Source: Mycolicibacterium iranicum
Lineage (GTDB): Bacteria > Actinomycetota > Actinomycetes > Mycobacteriales > Mycobacteriaceae
NCBI RefSeq assembly: GCF_002101705.1
Contig: NZ_LQPC01000020.1
Location: forward strand, 186,001-250,000
Length of the DNA: 64,000 nt
Direction: 5' to 3'
Positions 17,418-28,973 of the stretch are shown piece by piece; the stretch's first letter is position 1; each line of letters begins with the position of its first letter. The position numbers and the translations under genes were made by a program. Under the pieces are notes generated by a model. That model saw nothing but the letters and a program-made list of their open reading frames with translations. It did no database searches and was not told the DNA's origin.

Positions 17418-18277
17418 ATGACGATGGACATCGCCGGTGCCCCGGTCACCGATGCGCTGGTCACAGAAGCAACCCACCGACGCGCCGCCAGCACCCGGCG
17501 CTACCTCATGACCACCCCGACGTTCTTCGCAGTCGAATACGTCATCAACCCCTGGATGGACGCGTCCACGCCCGTCGACACCGGCCTCGCGCTGACCCAA
17601 TGGGACGCGCTCCGCCAGACCTACCTCGACCTCGGCCACGGCGTCGAGGTCATCGAACCCATCGCCGGACTCCCGGACATGGTCTACGCAGCCAACGGGG
17701 GCAGCGTCATCAACGGCAAGGCAGTCGTCGCCCGCTTCGCCCATGCCGAGCGCGCCGGCGAGGCCGTCGCCTACGCGCAGTGGATGGCGCGCAACGGCTA
17801 CGAGCCATTCGAGACACGACACGTCAACGAGGGGCAGGGTGACTTCCTGGCCGTCGGCTGCGTCATCCTCGCCGGCTTCGGCTTCCGCACCGACCGGCGG
17901 GCGCACGACGAGGTTGCCGGCCACCTCGGAATGGAAGTCGTCAGCCTGGAACTCGTCGACCCGCGGTTCTATCACCTCGACACCGCACTCGCCGTCCTCG
18001 ACGACACGACCGTGGCGTACTACCCGCCCGCCTTTTCGCCGGACTCCCGCGCGGTGCTGGCGCGGATGTTCCCCGACGCCATCGAGGTCACCAGCGCCGA
18101 CGCCTACGTCCTCGGTCTCAACGTCGTCTCCGACGGATTGAACGTGGTGCTGCCCGCCGCGGCGACCGGGTTCGCCGAGCACCTCGCACTGGCCGGATTC
18201 CGGCCTGTCGGAGTCGACCTCTCCGAGCTGCTCAAGGGTGGCGGATCGGTGAAATGCTGCACGCTGGAAGTGCATTC

Positions 18278-18281
<4 letters not shown>
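17418..18281 (+). CDS. Dimethylargininase-like guanidine-modifying hydrolase
   Basis: A 287-residue member of the DDAH/amidinotransferase (guanidine-modifying) superfamily, which hydrolyses arginine or methylarginine guanidino groups through a Cys-His pair. Likely active-site segments are MVYAANGG and GQGDFLAVG (acidic residues), FYHLDTALAVL (His) and GGSVKCCTLEVHS (nucleophilic Cys) at the C-terminus. The start ATG at 17418 precedes MDIAGAPVTDAL. It overlaps rocD by GTGA, so the two are translated together, and it probably yields ornithine or citrulline for RocD. Whether the substrate is arginine or dimethylarginine is not decided. Confidence 0.82.
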
Positions 18282-20382
<2,101 letters not shown>

Positions 20383-21210
20383 TCAGATGTCGGCGATGAT
20401 CTGCTGACGCTTCGCCGTGTACTCAGCTTCGGTGATGGTCCCGGTCGCCCGGAGCGTCTCCAACTCTTGAAGACGTTGCGCGATGGTCGGTTCGACGGAC
20501 GGTGCGGCGTAGGGCGCCCCGGCGGGCACCGGGGGCGGCGGGGCTTGCTGCGCGGCCGCATGGCGGACGATGGCCTGCACTTGCTGGCGGGCGGCGGGGT
20601 TGGAACGAAGGTCGATCATGTTGTTCATGCTGATGCCGTGGGACTTGAGCACCTGCAAGATCTCCATCAGCGCCTCGGTCTGACCCGTCAAGTCGTAGGT
20701 CCGGTTGTCCTCGGCCACGCTGAACGTGGCGGGCATCAGACCGGCCACCAAAGCACTGCGCTCCCAGTCGATTTGGTAATCCCTGGTCGTCGGGTCCACC
20801 AAGGCGACGAGCTTGCGACTGGTGATCATCGGCAGCCTCCCCACCGAGGCGACCACCTGATCCTGCGTCGAGAACGGCGTGAGCCCGGGCCCCGACACCT
20901 GAAGGTCGAGCTTCACCAGTGGCTGGTCGTTGATTCGGGTATTGGTCTCGTGAATGCCGACCACCTGCGCGAGCGCCAGCACCCCGGATGCCTCCAGCGC
21001 CTTGGTCTTGGCCGCCGACCTCGCACCAAAGCCGGTGATGACCACGGCGATGACGACGTCGAGAACGGTGATCAGCAGACCTGCCCACAGCATCCACTGC
21101 AGCATCGGACCGGCGCCGGCCGCGAAGTAGATGACGAGGAAGATCGGCCCGACGATGCCGCACAGCAGCACAAACAGCTGGACCTTGATGTATCGCCAGA
21201 AGGTGGACAC
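20383..21210 (-). CDS. Membrane protein with C-terminal SHOCT domain
   Basis: A 275-residue protein by position homologous to Rv0686. Two transmembrane helices lie near residues 8-32 and 38-62 (VQLFVLLCGIVGPIFLVIYF, then WAGLLITVLDVVIAVVITGF). A cytoplasmic domain follows, then an Ala/Pro-rich linker (about 218-242), then a SHOCT motif (QRLQELETLRATGTITEAEY, then KRQQIIADI). SHOCT segments are short C-terminal modules of unknown, possibly oligomerising, role. It is co-directional with the str operon and the SDR. Function unknown. Confidence 0.78.
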   Translation of the reverse strand: MSTFWRYIKVQLFVLLCGIVGPIFLVIYFAAGAGPMLQWMLWAGLLITVLDVVIAVVITGFGARSAAKTKALEASGVLALAQVVGIHETNTRINDQPLVKLDLQVSGPGLTPFSTQDQVVASVGRLPMITSRKLVALVDPTTRDYQIDWERSALVAGLMPATFSVAEDNRTYDLTGQTEALMEILQVLKSHGISMNNMIDLRSNPAARQQVQAIVRHAAAQQAPPPPVPAGAPYAAPSVEPTIAQRLQELETLRATGTITEAEYTAKRQQIIADI

Positions 21211-21249
21211 GGCGACAGATTATCGCTATTCGGCCGCGCCGGAGCCCTA

Positions 21250-22104
21250 CTAGGGAGCGGGAGTCACCGCGTTCAGCGGCGTGAGCGCAGCGGGCACCGG
21301 CGGATGCGCGGCGGCCAGCTGATACAGCGGAACAGTCCAGGCATCCATGGTTGCCGTGCTACGCGCGTAGCTCGTGTGCACTGCGACCGCCGCCGGATTC
21401 ATCTCCTCCTCGGAGTCGGGGTCGTAGTCGCAGACCGCGTCGCCGAGGTTGCAGACACTGATGGTCCTGGCGCCCATCGTCGGCGGCAGCGGTGCGGGAG
21501 CGTGAGCCAGAATCGGCCAGTCCTGCGCGACGCCCTTGCCCGCGTCGGGCACGGAGACCACGGAGCCGATGTTGATCGTCGGGTCCTGCGGCAGGCGATC
21601 GCCGTCGGCGACCAGCAGTGCGGCCGCCAGGTTGGGGCTCGCGTCGAGGGCATGCAGATTGCGGTGGACGACCATCGCACCCTGTGAGTAGCCCGCGAGC
21701 ACCACCTTGGACGTCGGGCACTGCGCCACGAACGCCTGGTACTGCTGGCCCAGGGCGGCGGCGCCGGTGTCGACGCTGCCCATGAAGCCGAGCCAGTCCA
21801 GCGCACCACCGCCTTCGGGCACCGGTGTGGCCGGGTAGTTGACCGCTTCGGCGGTGATCGTGCGCCCGCTCTGCTGCACCATGGCTGCGAAGTCGCGATA
21901 CGACTTGGACACGACGCGACCCATGCCGGCGTAGGCGGTCAGATCGGCGGGTGCCCGCTCGCCCGAACCGGCGGCGCCGATCCAGTGGACGTCAGGGCAC
22001 GCCGGCTGCGCGGAGGCGATACCGGCGGTCAAACCGACAGTGGCAGCGCCGCCCACGACGACCGAGGCCGCGACGGCGGCGACGCCTGCAGAAATGCTTC
22101 TCAA
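21250..22104 (-). CDS. Secreted cutinase-family esterase
   Basis: A 284-residue exported serine esterase of the cutinase-like (Culp) family. The signal peptide ends at about ASA-QPACPDV. The nucleophile motif is GYSQGA, the acid is in the DAVCDYD segment, and the catalytic His is probably in VHTSYA. Paired cysteines fit the family disulfides. The best start is TTG at 22104, about 9 bases after AAGGG; upstream codons would spoil the signal peptide. A much longer open frame continues upstream across the next gene but is a shadow. Substrates may be lipids or cutin-like esters. Confidence 0.85.
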   Translation of the reverse strand: MRSISAGVAAVAASVVVGGAATVGLTAGIASAQPACPDVHWIGAAGSGERAPADLTAYAGMGRVVSKSYRDFAAMVQQSGRTITAEAVNYPATPVPEGGGALDWLGFMGSVDTGAAALGQQYQAFVAQCPTSKVVLAGYSQGAMVVHRNLHALDASPNLAAALLVADGDRLPQDPTINIGSVVSVPDAGKGVAQDWPILAHAPAPLPPTMGARTISVCNLGDAVCDYDPDSEEEMNPAAVAVHTSYARSTATMDAWTVPLYQLAAAHPPVPAALTPLNAVTPAP

Positions 22105-22187
22105 AACGTGAACCCTTACCTCAAACCGGCCGACCCCTCGACAGCCGTCGCCCCATACATCGGCGGGTAACGAGCAGGTGTTACACG

Positions 22188-22961
22188 TCAGAAGCGAGGC
22201 AGGATGCGGTCCCAGTGCACCTGCGGAGGTGGGATCTTGGTGATGTCGAGTTCGCGCGGCCACTGCGGCATTTGGGGCGGCGGGATCTTGGTGACGTCGA
22301 GCTCCCTGGGCCACTGCGGCGGTGGTGGCAGCCGGGGCGGCGGGATCCTTGTCAGAGCGCCCATGGGATCGGGCGGGCGCTGGTTGTTCATCGCCGACGC
22401 GACGAGCGCGTCGCCGATCAGGTTCAGCGTGCCGCCACCGATCCATCCCGCGGTGCCCGACACCGCGCCGATGATGGCATCGATGCTGAATCCTGGGTTC
22501 ACCATGATGTTCGGCGTCAGGTTCACCGGAGGCAGCGACGGGGCGTTGCCCGCGAACGGCCAGACCGGCATCCCGGCCTGCAGAGGCGGTGGCGCTTCGT
22601 CGAAATTGCGGGGCGGTGCGGTCGCGGCCATCGGGAAGTACTGCTCGAGTGAACGGTCCCAGGTCGTCGAATTCGACGTCGTCGCAACCGGTTCCGATTG
22701 TGCGACGGGTGCGACGGTTTCGGTGACGGTGAGCGGTGCGGGCGCGGGCACCGGCGGCGGTGCGACAGGGGACGTCACTCCAGCGGCTTCGCCGAGGCGC
22801 TCGGCTGCGGTCGGTTCGTCGTCGGACAGCTTGTTGACCGTCCACACGAGCGTCGCGATCGTCGCCACGGAGACCGCCGTCGACACACCTGCCAGGATTT
22901 TCCAGGGATCGACCTTCCTTCGCGCCGCGACGGAGATCGGTTCTGTCTCATCGACGTTCAT
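22188..22961 (-). CDS. Proline-rich single-pass membrane protein, unknown function
   Basis: A 257-residue protein with one transmembrane helix near residues 21-45 (WKILAGVSTAVSVATIATLV), so type II orientation is likely with most of the chain outside. A low-complexity Pro/Ala/Val linker (60-85) follows, then a weakly hydrophobic Gly-rich region near 155-185. The C-terminus has near-identical units QWPRELDxTKIPPPQ (residues 216-230 and 233-247). I do not recognise a family. It precedes the cutinase in the same direction by about 80 bases, so the two may be co-expressed at the envelope. Confidence 0.6.
   Translation of the reverse strand: MNVDETEPISVAARRKVDPWKILAGVSTAVSVATIATLVWTVNKLSDDEPTAAERLGEAAGVTSPVAPPPVPAPAPLTVTETVAPVAQSEPVATTSNSTTWDRSLEQYFPMAATAPPRNFDEAPPPLQAGMPVWPFAGNAPSLPPVNLTPNIMVNPGFSIDAIIGAVSGTAGWIGGGTLNLIGDALVASAMNNQRPPDPMGALTRIPPPRLPPPPQWPRELDVTKIPPPQMPQWPRELDITKIPPPQVHWDRILPRF
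22218..22316 (-). repeat. Two tandem repeat units in the proline-rich gene
   Basis: Units at 22266-22316 and 22218-22265 encode QWPRELD[V/I]TKIPPPQ twice. A partial third copy of the IPPP-type unit precedes them (ALTRIPPPRLPPPP). Near-identity at DNA level suggests recent tandem duplication. Confidence 0.75.
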
Positions 22962-23149
22962 CAGAGGCGCCTCGCGTATACCGACATTGCGTCGGCCACG
23001 CTATCAATTCCGACGCCTGTGCAGGGGCCTACCTTCCGCCGCCGGCGAGCGAGCGCGAAATGCCACACTGTGCGGCGCGTCGGCGTGCAGACACGCGCGC
23101 TCGCGGTGCAAGCGCGCCCGCGCTCGCGGTGCAAGTGCGCCAAAACGGA
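22962..23149. other. Intergenic region between the tuf terminator and the proline-rich gene
   Basis: 188 bases without a supportable gene. It contains the promoter side of the proline-rich gene and the 23-base tandem repeat listed separately. Confidence 0.5.
23096..23141. repeat. Two tandem copies of a 23-base repeat
   Basis: Copies at 23096-23118 and 23119-23141 differ at one base. The shared core is GCGCTCGCGGTGCAAG. A degenerate partial copy appears just upstream (about 23074-23095). It lies immediately beyond the tuf terminator and is not coding on present evidence. Confidence 0.75.
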
Positions 23150-23181
23150 AGTGGCGCCCACCCTTTCGGGTGAGCGCCACT
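23150..23181 (-). terminator. Terminator of the str operon after tuf
   Basis: A 14-base stem (23150-23163 with 23168-23181, one mismatch) closes on loop TTTC. It lies 24 bases beyond the tuf stop. The stem is strong (AGTGGCGC arms) and lacks a clear T-tract. Confidence 0.75.
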
Positions 23182-23204
23182 CTCGTTGGCTAGGCCTAGA
23201 CCGC

Positions 23205-24395
23205 TTACTTGTGGATCTTGGTCACGCGGCCGGCGCCGACGGTACGGCCGCCCTCGCGGATCGCGAAGCGCAGGCCCTCGTCCATGGCGACGGGCTGGAT
23301 CAGCTTGACGGAGATGTCGGTGTTGTCACCGGGCATCACCATCTCGGTGCCCTCGGGCAAGGTCACCACGCCGGTCACGTCCGTGGTACGGAAGTAGAAC
23401 TGCGGACGGTAGTTGTTGAAGAACGGCGTGTGGCGGCCGCCCTCGTCCTTGCTCAAGATGTAGACGCTGCCGTCGAACTCGGTGTGCGGCGTGGTGGTGC
23501 CGGGCTTGACCACAACCTGGCCACGCTCGACGTCCTCACGCTTGATGCCACGGACCAGCAGACCGACGTTGTCGCCCGCCATGCCCTGATCGAGCAGCTT
23601 GCGGAACATCTCGACACCGGTGACGGTGGTCTTGGTGACAGTCGGACGGATGCCGACGATCTCGACTTCCTCGTTCACGTTGATCACGCCGCGCTCGACA
23701 CGACCGGTGACCACGGTGCCGCGGCCGGTGATCGTGAAGACGTCCTCGACGGGCATCAGGAACGGCTTGTCGGTCTCGCGAACCGGATCCGGGATCGACT
23801 CGTCGACGGCCTCCATGAGCTCCTCGACGGACTTGACCCACTGCGGGTCGCCCTCGAGGGCCTTGAGCGCGGACACCTTGATGACCGGCGCTTCCTCGTC
23901 GAAGTCCTGGGCGGCCAGCAGTTCGCGGACCTCCATCTCGACGAGCTCGATGAGCTCTTCGTCGTCGACCATGTCGGCCTTGTTCAGGGCGACCAGGATG
24001 TAGGGCACGCCGACCTGGCGGGCCAGCAGCACGTGCTCGCGGGTCTGCGGCATCGGGCCGTCAGTGGCGGCGACCACCAGGATCGCGCCGTCCATCTGGG
24101 CGGCACCGGTGATCATGTTCTTGATGTAGTCAGCGTGACCGGGGGCGTCCACGTGGGCGTAGTGACGCTTGTCGGTCTGGTACTCCACGTGGGAGATGTT
24201 GATCGTGATACCGCGCTGACGCTCCTCGGGCGCATTGTCGATCTGGTCGAATGCGCGCGACTCGTTCAAATCGGGGTACTTGTCGTGCAGAACCTTGGTG
24301 ATTGCTGCAGTGAGAGTGGTCTTGCCGTGGTCAACGTGACCGATGGTCCCGATGTTGACGTGCGGCTTCGTCCGCTCGAACTTCGCCTTCGCCAC
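23205..24395 (-). CDS. tuf: Elongation factor Tu
   Basis: A 396-residue GTPase that delivers aminoacyl-tRNA to the ribosome. GTP-binding motifs are GHVDHGKTT, switch [10 protein letters not shown] and NKAD (VALNKADM). The N-terminus [20 protein letters not shown] and C-terminus [14 protein letters not shown] are characteristic, and the length matches actinobacterial EF-Tu. It is the last gene of the rpsL-rpsG-fusA-tuf operon, 85 bases after fusA, and is followed by a terminator. The ribosome site is AGGAGG, 11 bases before ATG. Confidence 0.99.
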   Translation of the reverse strand: MAKAKFERTKPHVNIGTIGHVDHGKTTLTAAITKVLHDKYPDLNESRAFDQIDNAPEERQRGITINISHVEYQTDKRHYAHVDAPGHADYIKNMITGAAQMDGAILVVAATDGPMPQTREHVLLARQVGVPYILVALNKADMVDDEELIELVEMEVRELLAAQDFDEEAPVIKVSALKALEGDPQWVKSVEELMEAVDESIPDPVRETDKPFLMPVEDVFTITGRGTVVTGRVERGVINVNEEVEIVGIRPTVTKTTVTGVEMFRKLLDQGMAGDNVGLLVRGIKREDVERGQVVVKPGTTTPHTEFDGSVYILSKDEGGRHTPFFNNYRPQFYFRTTDVTGVVTLPEGTEMVMPGDNTDISVKLIQPVAMDEGLRFAIREGGRTVGAGRVTKIHK

Positions 24396-24480
24396 TTCTG
24401 TGTCCTCCTGGACTTGTTGGTGCTCTTACTAAGCAGATGTTGACTTGTTCAGTTGTGTGGTCCTCGCGAGAGGCTACCGG

Positions 24481-26583
24481 TTACTGACCGGTGGCCTTCG
24501 CGATGATCTCCTTCGCCACGTTCGCCGGAACTTCGGCGTACGAGTCGAACACCATGGAGTAGTTGGCCCGGCCCTGGGTCTTCGACCGAAGGTCTCCGAC
24601 ATAGCCGAACATCTCCGACAGCGGAACCTGCGCCTTCACGACGCGCGCACCGCTGCGCTCTTCCATGGCCTGGATCTGACCACGGCGGGAGTTCAGGTCG
24701 CCGATCACGTCACCCATGTAGTCCTCGGGTGTGGTGACCTCGACGGCCATGATGGGCTCGAGGATGACGGGCTGGGCAGCCTGCGCCGCCTTCTTCAGCA
24801 CCTGCGAGCCGGCCACCTTGAACGCCATTTCCGACGAGTCGACCTCGTGGAAGGCGCCGTCGAGCAGGGTGACCTTGATGTTCACCAGCGGGTAGCCGGC
24901 GAGCACGCCGTACTGCATCGCGTCCTGCGCACCGGCATCCACCGACGGGATGTACTCGCGCGGGATGCGGCCACCGGTGACCTTGTTCTCGAACTCATAG
25001 GTCGCACCGTCCTCGCCGGAGAACGGCTCGAGATCGATGAGCACCTTCGCGAACTGGCCGGAGCCACCCGTCTGCTTCTTGTGGGTGTACTCGACCTTCT
25101 CGACCTTGCGGCGAATGGTCTCGCGGTAGGCCACCTGCGGCTTACCGACGTTGGCCTCGACCTTGAACTCGCGACGCATGCGGTCGACCAGGATGTCCAG
25201 GTGGAGCTCGCCCATGCCGCCGATGACGGTCTGGCCGGTCTCCTGGTCCAGGTGCACCTTGAAGGTCGGGTCCTCTTCGGCGAGCTTCTGGATCGCGGTG
25301 CCCAGCTTCTCCTGGTCACTCTTGGTCTTGGGCTCGATCGCGACCTCGATGACCGGATCCGGGAACGTCATCGACTCCAGCACGATCTGCTGGTTCGGAT
25401 CGCTCAGGGTGTCACCGGTGGTGGTGTCCTTCAGACCGATCACGGCGTAGATGTGACCGGCACTGGCCGTGTCCACTGGGTTTTCTTTGTTGGAGTGCAT
25501 CTGGAACAGCTTGCCCAGCCGCTCCTTCTTGCCCTTGGTCGAGTTCACGACCTGCGAGCCCGAATCGACCTTGCCGGAGTACACGCGGACATAGGTCAGC
25601 TTGCCGAAGAACGGGTGCGTCGCGACCTTGAACGCCAAACCGGAGAACGGCTCGTCGGCCGACGGCTTGCGAGAGATGATCTCGTCTTCCTTGCCGGGGA
25701 CGTGTCCCTCGGCGGCGGGCACGTCCAGCGGGTTCGGCAGGTAGTCGATGACCGCGTCGAGCATGGGCTGCACACCCTTGTTCTTGAACGCAGACCCGCA
25801 CAGCACCGGGTAGCCCTGGCTGGAGATGGTCAGCTTGCGCAGACCGGCCTTGATCTCCTCGATCGTGAGCTCTTCGCCGCCCAGGTACTTCTCCATGAGA
25901 TCGTCGTCGGTCTCGGCGACGGCCTCGATCATCGCGGTGCGGTACTCCTCGGCCTTCTCCTGCAGATCGGCCGGGATGTCGACGGTGTCGTACTTCTCGC
26001 CGAGCTTCGTCTCGCCCCGCCACACCTTGGCCTTCATCTCGACCAGGTCGACGACGCCCTCGAAGTCACCTTCGGAGCCGATCGGCAGCTGGATCGGGAC
26101 GACGTTGGCGCCGAGGCGGTCCTTCATCGTCTGCACCGAGAAGTAGAAGTCGGCGCCCAGCTTGTCCATCTTGTTGACGAAGCAGATGCGGGGAACGTCG
26201 TACTTGTCGGCCTGCCGCCAGACCTGCTCGGACTGCGGCTCCACACCCTCTTTGCCGTCGAACACGGCCACGGCACCGTCGAGGACGCGCAGCGAGCGCT
26301 CCACCTCGACGGTGAAGTCGACGTGTCCGGGGGTGTCGATGATGTTGATCTGGTTGTCGTTCCAGAAGCAGGTGGTGGCAGCCGAGGTGATCGTGATACC
26401 CCGCTCCTGCTCCTGCTCCATCCAGTCCATCGTGGCGGCGCCGTCGTGCACCTCACCGATCTTGTAGCTGATGCCGGTGTAGAAGAGGATGCGCTCGGTT
26501 GTCGTCGTCTTGCCGGCATCGATGTGCGCCATGATGCCGATGTTGCGGACCTTCGTGAGGTCGGTCAGCACGTCCTGTGCCAC
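24481..26583 (-). CDS. fusA: Elongation factor G
   Basis: A 700-residue translational GTPase that drives translocation. Motifs seen are [15 protein letters not shown] (P-loop), [16 protein letters not shown] and [11 protein letters not shown]. Domain IV and V segments such as [13 protein letters not shown] and [13 protein letters not shown] are present. Full length. It lies in the str operon, 78 bases downstream of rpsG, with a hairpin in the gap, and 85 bases upstream of tuf. Confidence 0.99.
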   Translation of the reverse strand: MAQDVLTDLTKVRNIGIMAHIDAGKTTTTERILFYTGISYKIGEVHDGAATMDWMEQEQERGITITSAATTCFWNDNQINIIDTPGHVDFTVEVERSLRVLDGAVAVFDGKEGVEPQSEQVWRQADKYDVPRICFVNKMDKLGADFYFSVQTMKDRLGANVVPIQLPIGSEGDFEGVVDLVEMKAKVWRGETKLGEKYDTVDIPADLQEKAEEYRTAMIEAVAETDDDLMEKYLGGEELTIEEIKAGLRKLTISSQGYPVLCGSAFKNKGVQPMLDAVIDYLPNPLDVPAAEGHVPGKEDEIISRKPSADEPFSGLAFKVATHPFFGKLTYVRVYSGKVDSGSQVVNSTKGKKERLGKLFQMHSNKENPVDTASAGHIYAVIGLKDTTTGDTLSDPNQQIVLESMTFPDPVIEVAIEPKTKSDQEKLGTAIQKLAEEDPTFKVHLDQETGQTVIGGMGELHLDILVDRMRREFKVEANVGKPQVAYRETIRRKVEKVEYTHKKQTGGSGQFAKVLIDLEPFSGEDGATYEFENKVTGGRIPREYIPSVDAGAQDAMQYGVLAGYPLVNIKVTLLDGAFHEVDSSEMAFKVAGSQVLKKAAQAAQPVILEPIMAVEVTTPEDYMGDVIGDLNSRRGQIQAMEERSGARVVKAQVPLSEMFGYVGDLRSKTQGRANYSMVFDSYAEVPANVAKEIIAKATGQ

Positions 26584-26630
26584 GGCTAAATTCCCACTCT
26601 TTCGCTTGCTTGGTTGCTGTCGTCTTGCAC

Positions 26631-26656
26631 CACCCTCGGCAACACTGCCGGGGGTG
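26631..26656 (-). other. Intercistronic hairpin between rpsG and fusA
   Basis: Arms 26631-26641 and 26646-26656 pair over 11 bases with one G-U type mismatch and loop ACAC. There is no T-tract, so termination is unlikely. It may be a processing or regulatory structure inside the str mRNA. Confidence 0.5.
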
Positions 26657-26661
26657 CTAAA

Positions 26662-27132
26662 TCACCAGCGGTAGTGCGCGAAGGCGCGGTTGGCCTCGGC
26701 CATCTTGTGGGTGTCTTCGCGTCGTTTGACGGCGGCACCCAGGCCGTTGCTGGCATCGAGGATCTCGTTGGCCAGGCGCTCGACCATGGTCTTCTCGCGA
26801 CGAGCCTTGGAGAAGCTGACCAGCCAGCGCAGGGCCAGCGTGACCGAACGGTCGGGCCGGACCTCGACCGGAACCTGGTACGTCGCGCCACCGACGCGGC
26901 GGCTGCGGACCTCCAGGGCCGGCTTGACGTTGTCGAGGGCGCGCTTGAGGGTCACCACCGGGTCGGTGCCGGTCTTGTCGCGGGCCTGCTCGAGCGCACC
27001 ATAAACAATGCGCTCAGCCAGCGATTTCTTCCCGTCGAGCAGGACTTTGTTGACCAGTTGGGTAACCAGCTGGGATCCGTAGACCGGATCGTTGACCAGC
27101 GGACGCTTGGGTGCGGGGCCCTTGCGCGGCAT
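26662..27132 (-). CDS. rpsG: 30S ribosomal protein S7
   Basis: A 156-residue 16S rRNA-binding protein that nucleates assembly of the 30S head. The N-terminus [20 protein letters not shown] and the segments [15 protein letters not shown] and [20 protein letters not shown] are typical. Its ATG overlaps the rpsL TGA by one base, so translation is coupled. Confidence 0.99.
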   Translation of the reverse strand: MPRKGPAPKRPLVNDPVYGSQLVTQLVNKVLLDGKKSLAERIVYGALEQARDKTGTDPVVTLKRALDNVKPALEVRSRRVGGATYQVPVEVRPDRSVTLALRWLVSFSKARREKTMVERLANEILDASNGLGAAVKRREDTHKMAEANRAFAHYRW

Positions 27133-27506
27133 CAGCTCTTCTCCTTCTTGGCGCCGTAGCGGCTGCGTGCTTGCTTGCGGTTCTTGACGCCCTGGGTGTC
27201 CAGCGAGCCGCGGATGATCTTGTAGCGCACGCCGGGGAGGTCCTTCACACGGCCGCCACGCACGAGCACCATTGAGTGCTCCTGCAGGTTGTGACCCTCA
27301 CCCGGGATGTAGGCGGTGACCTCGACCGCGCTGGTCAGGCGCACGCGTGCCACCTTGCGAAGCGCCGAGTTCGGCTTCTTCGGGGTGGTCGTGTACACGC
27401 GGGTGCACACGCCGCGACGCTGCGGGCTGCCCTTGAGGGCCGCGGTCTTCACCTTGGCGACCTTGTCGCGGCGACCCTTACGGACCAGCTGGTTGATGGT
27501 TGGCAT
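27132..27506 (-). CDS. rpsL: 30S ribosomal protein S12
   Basis: A 124-residue decoding-centre protein, first gene of the str operon. The N-terminus is [20 protein letters not shown]. The streptomycin-related residues are wild type: Lys43 in [11 protein letters not shown] and Lys88 in [13 protein letters not shown] short basic C-terminus, [12 protein letters not shown], is typical of mycobacteria. The str promoter must lie in the 290-base gap upstream. Confidence 0.99.
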   Translation of the reverse strand: MPTINQLVRKGRRDKVAKVKTAALKGSPQRRGVCTRVYTTTPKKPNSALRKVARVRLTSAVEVTAYIPGEGHNLQEHSMVLVRGGRVKDLPGVRYKIIRGSLDTQGVKNRKQARSRYGAKKEKS

Positions 27507-27798
27507 GTACCGGCTTTCTGTGTTTCTCGTCGTGCTGACGTCTTGTGCTCTTTAAGTTCTCTGTACTGCTGTTATGCCCGCGCCGGTTCCCCCGCGTCCG
27601 GGCGTGTCGCACGCGTCCGCCGCGGCTTCTCGGATAATTTCCAAGGCACCCCACGAGGCGGGACATGCGAATTGGCCCGGCGTGCAGGCATGCTTGAACT
27701 CACGGGACGGACCCCAAGAACGCAAGCGCCTTTAACTGCCAGGCACGAACGTCCACAATACCAGGGCGGCATACCTCGACAAAACCCGCTGACCTGCG
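27507..27798. other. str operon upstream region
   Basis: 292 bases with no supportable gene, between rpsL and the TetR gene, both on the minus strand. It should contain the rpsL promoter and a long leader. A TTGTGG-N17-TTAAAG pair is visible on the minus strand near 27730-27760, but I would not call it a proven promoter. Confidence 0.45.
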
Positions 27799-28377
27799 TT
27801 ATCTCGACTTCATCCCTGCGGCCAGCCGCATCACCATGTCGGTGAACACCGCATCGGTGTCAATCCCGCTCATCACCCCGGTCATCTCCAGCAGCACGAA
27901 CCCGTGCATCGCCGACCAGAACTCCAGCGCGGCGTAGAACGCAGACTCGTCATCGAGTCCGTAGGACGCCAGCACGGCGATCACCGGCGCCGCAGCAGCC
28001 CGGGTGACCTCGGTGAATTCCGGGTCCTCGCCCCCACCCAGGGGCATGCGGGTGAACGCTGAGTACCGGCCGGGGTGATGGTGTGCATAGCTGCGGTAAG
28101 CACTGGCCATCACGACGACCGCATCATCGGGGCTGCGGCCCTGGCCCACGGTGTTCAGCATCTCGATGATGTCCCCGACGACACGCATTCGAACCGTGCG
28201 GCGCAGGTCGTCGAGGCTGTGGACGTGGTTGTACAGCGAGGGGCCCTTGGTTCCGAGCTGGTTGGCCAGCGCGTTGATCGTCAGTGCGTCCCAGCCCTCG
28301 CGGTCCAGGAACGTCAGCGCGGCGTTGACGATGGAGTCACGGCTCAGCTTCGCCGAACGCGGCGGCCGAGTTGCCAC
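27799..28377 (-). CDS. TetR-family regulator (WHG-type C-terminal domain)
   Basis: A 192-residue regulator; its position fits Rv0681. The helix-turn-helix reads IVNAALTFLDREGWDALTIN, then ANQLGTKGPSLYNHVHSLDD at about residues 15-60. The C-terminal domain contains FWSAMHGFVLLEM, the W-x-x-x-H-G signature that gives WHG-type regulators their name. Target genes are unknown; no divergent neighbour or clear palindrome identifies one. It reads in the same direction as rpsL but is separated by the str promoter region. Confidence 0.85.
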   Translation of the reverse strand: MATRPPRSAKLSRDSIVNAALTFLDREGWDALTINALANQLGTKGPSLYNHVHSLDDLRRTVRMRVVGDIIEMLNTVGQGRSPDDAVVVMASAYRSYAHHHPGRYSAFTRMPLGGGEDPEFTEVTRAAAAPVIAVLASYGLDDESAFYAALEFWSAMHGFVLLEMTGVMSGIDTDAVFTDMVMRLAAGMKSR

Positions 28378-28435
28378 GTCTCACCCCCTCGGATCGTTCA
28401 GGTCACCCAGGGTTGCGCCGGGCCAGCGAGCAACT

Positions 28436-28972
28436 CTAGTTCACTCGCTGTTGGCTGAGCTCGGCCAGTTGCTCGATGATCGAGCACAGATCGGGCATGG
28501 TCTGCGAGTTCATGGTCTGGATCGACCACGTGATCACGTCGCCGCCCTTGGCCACGTAGATGCTGCAGGCCGTGTCGTCGTAGGCCTTGAAGCCCTTGTT
28601 GCCGTCGATGGACAGCTCGGTCAGCGTTCGGCCCGCGAGTTGCTCAAGTTCACGTTCGGTGTCCATATCGCTGCCGCGGTACCACCACGTCGAGATGCCC
28701 ATGCCCGCACCGAAGTTGTCGATCATCGAGTCTTCCTGCCAGAAGCAGCCGGCGTCGCTGACCACCGCCGGGACGAACAGGTCGGATCCCGCGGCCGCCG
28801 CGACATCGGCGTCGGTGACGCCGTTGCAGTCCACGCTCTGGAAGCCCTCCCCGGACGATTGCGTGCCCGGGGTCGCGCTCGGTTCGTCGGCCTGGTCCGT
28901 ACCCCCGCAGCCGGCGAGCAGCGTGCCCAGGATCAGCGCCGCGCCGAGACGGGCAGTGGTCGTGGCGCCCAT
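28436..28972 (-). CDS. DUF3558-like lipoprotein
   Basis: A 178-residue exported lipoprotein with lipobox LLAGC (Cys22). The mature part has paired cysteines (DCNGV, GCFW, ACSIY, LCSI) and an overall DUF3558 pattern: an N-terminal D-A-D-V-A motif, a central W-F/W-Y strand and a C-terminal Ala/Glu helix. The family is mycobacterial, surface-located and of unknown function. It ends the pair begun by the next lipoprotein, one base apart; these match Rv0679c/Rv0680c by position. Confidence 0.75.
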   Translation of the reverse strand: MGATTTARLGAALILGTLLAGCGGTDQADEPSATPGTQSSGEGFQSVDCNGVTDADVAAAAGSDLFVPAVVSDAGCFWQEDSMIDNFGAGMGISTWWYRGSDMDTERELEQLAGRTLTELSIDGNKGFKAYDDTACSIYVAKGGDVITWSIQTMNSQTMPDLCSIIEQLAELSQQRVN

Positions 28973-28973
28973 G

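Noticed and set aside
22105..22845. Extension of the cutinase to a 531-residue frame
   Set aside because: It overlaps the proline-rich gene on the same strand in another frame and would bury the signal peptide. The TTG at 22104 gives a normal secreted cutinase.
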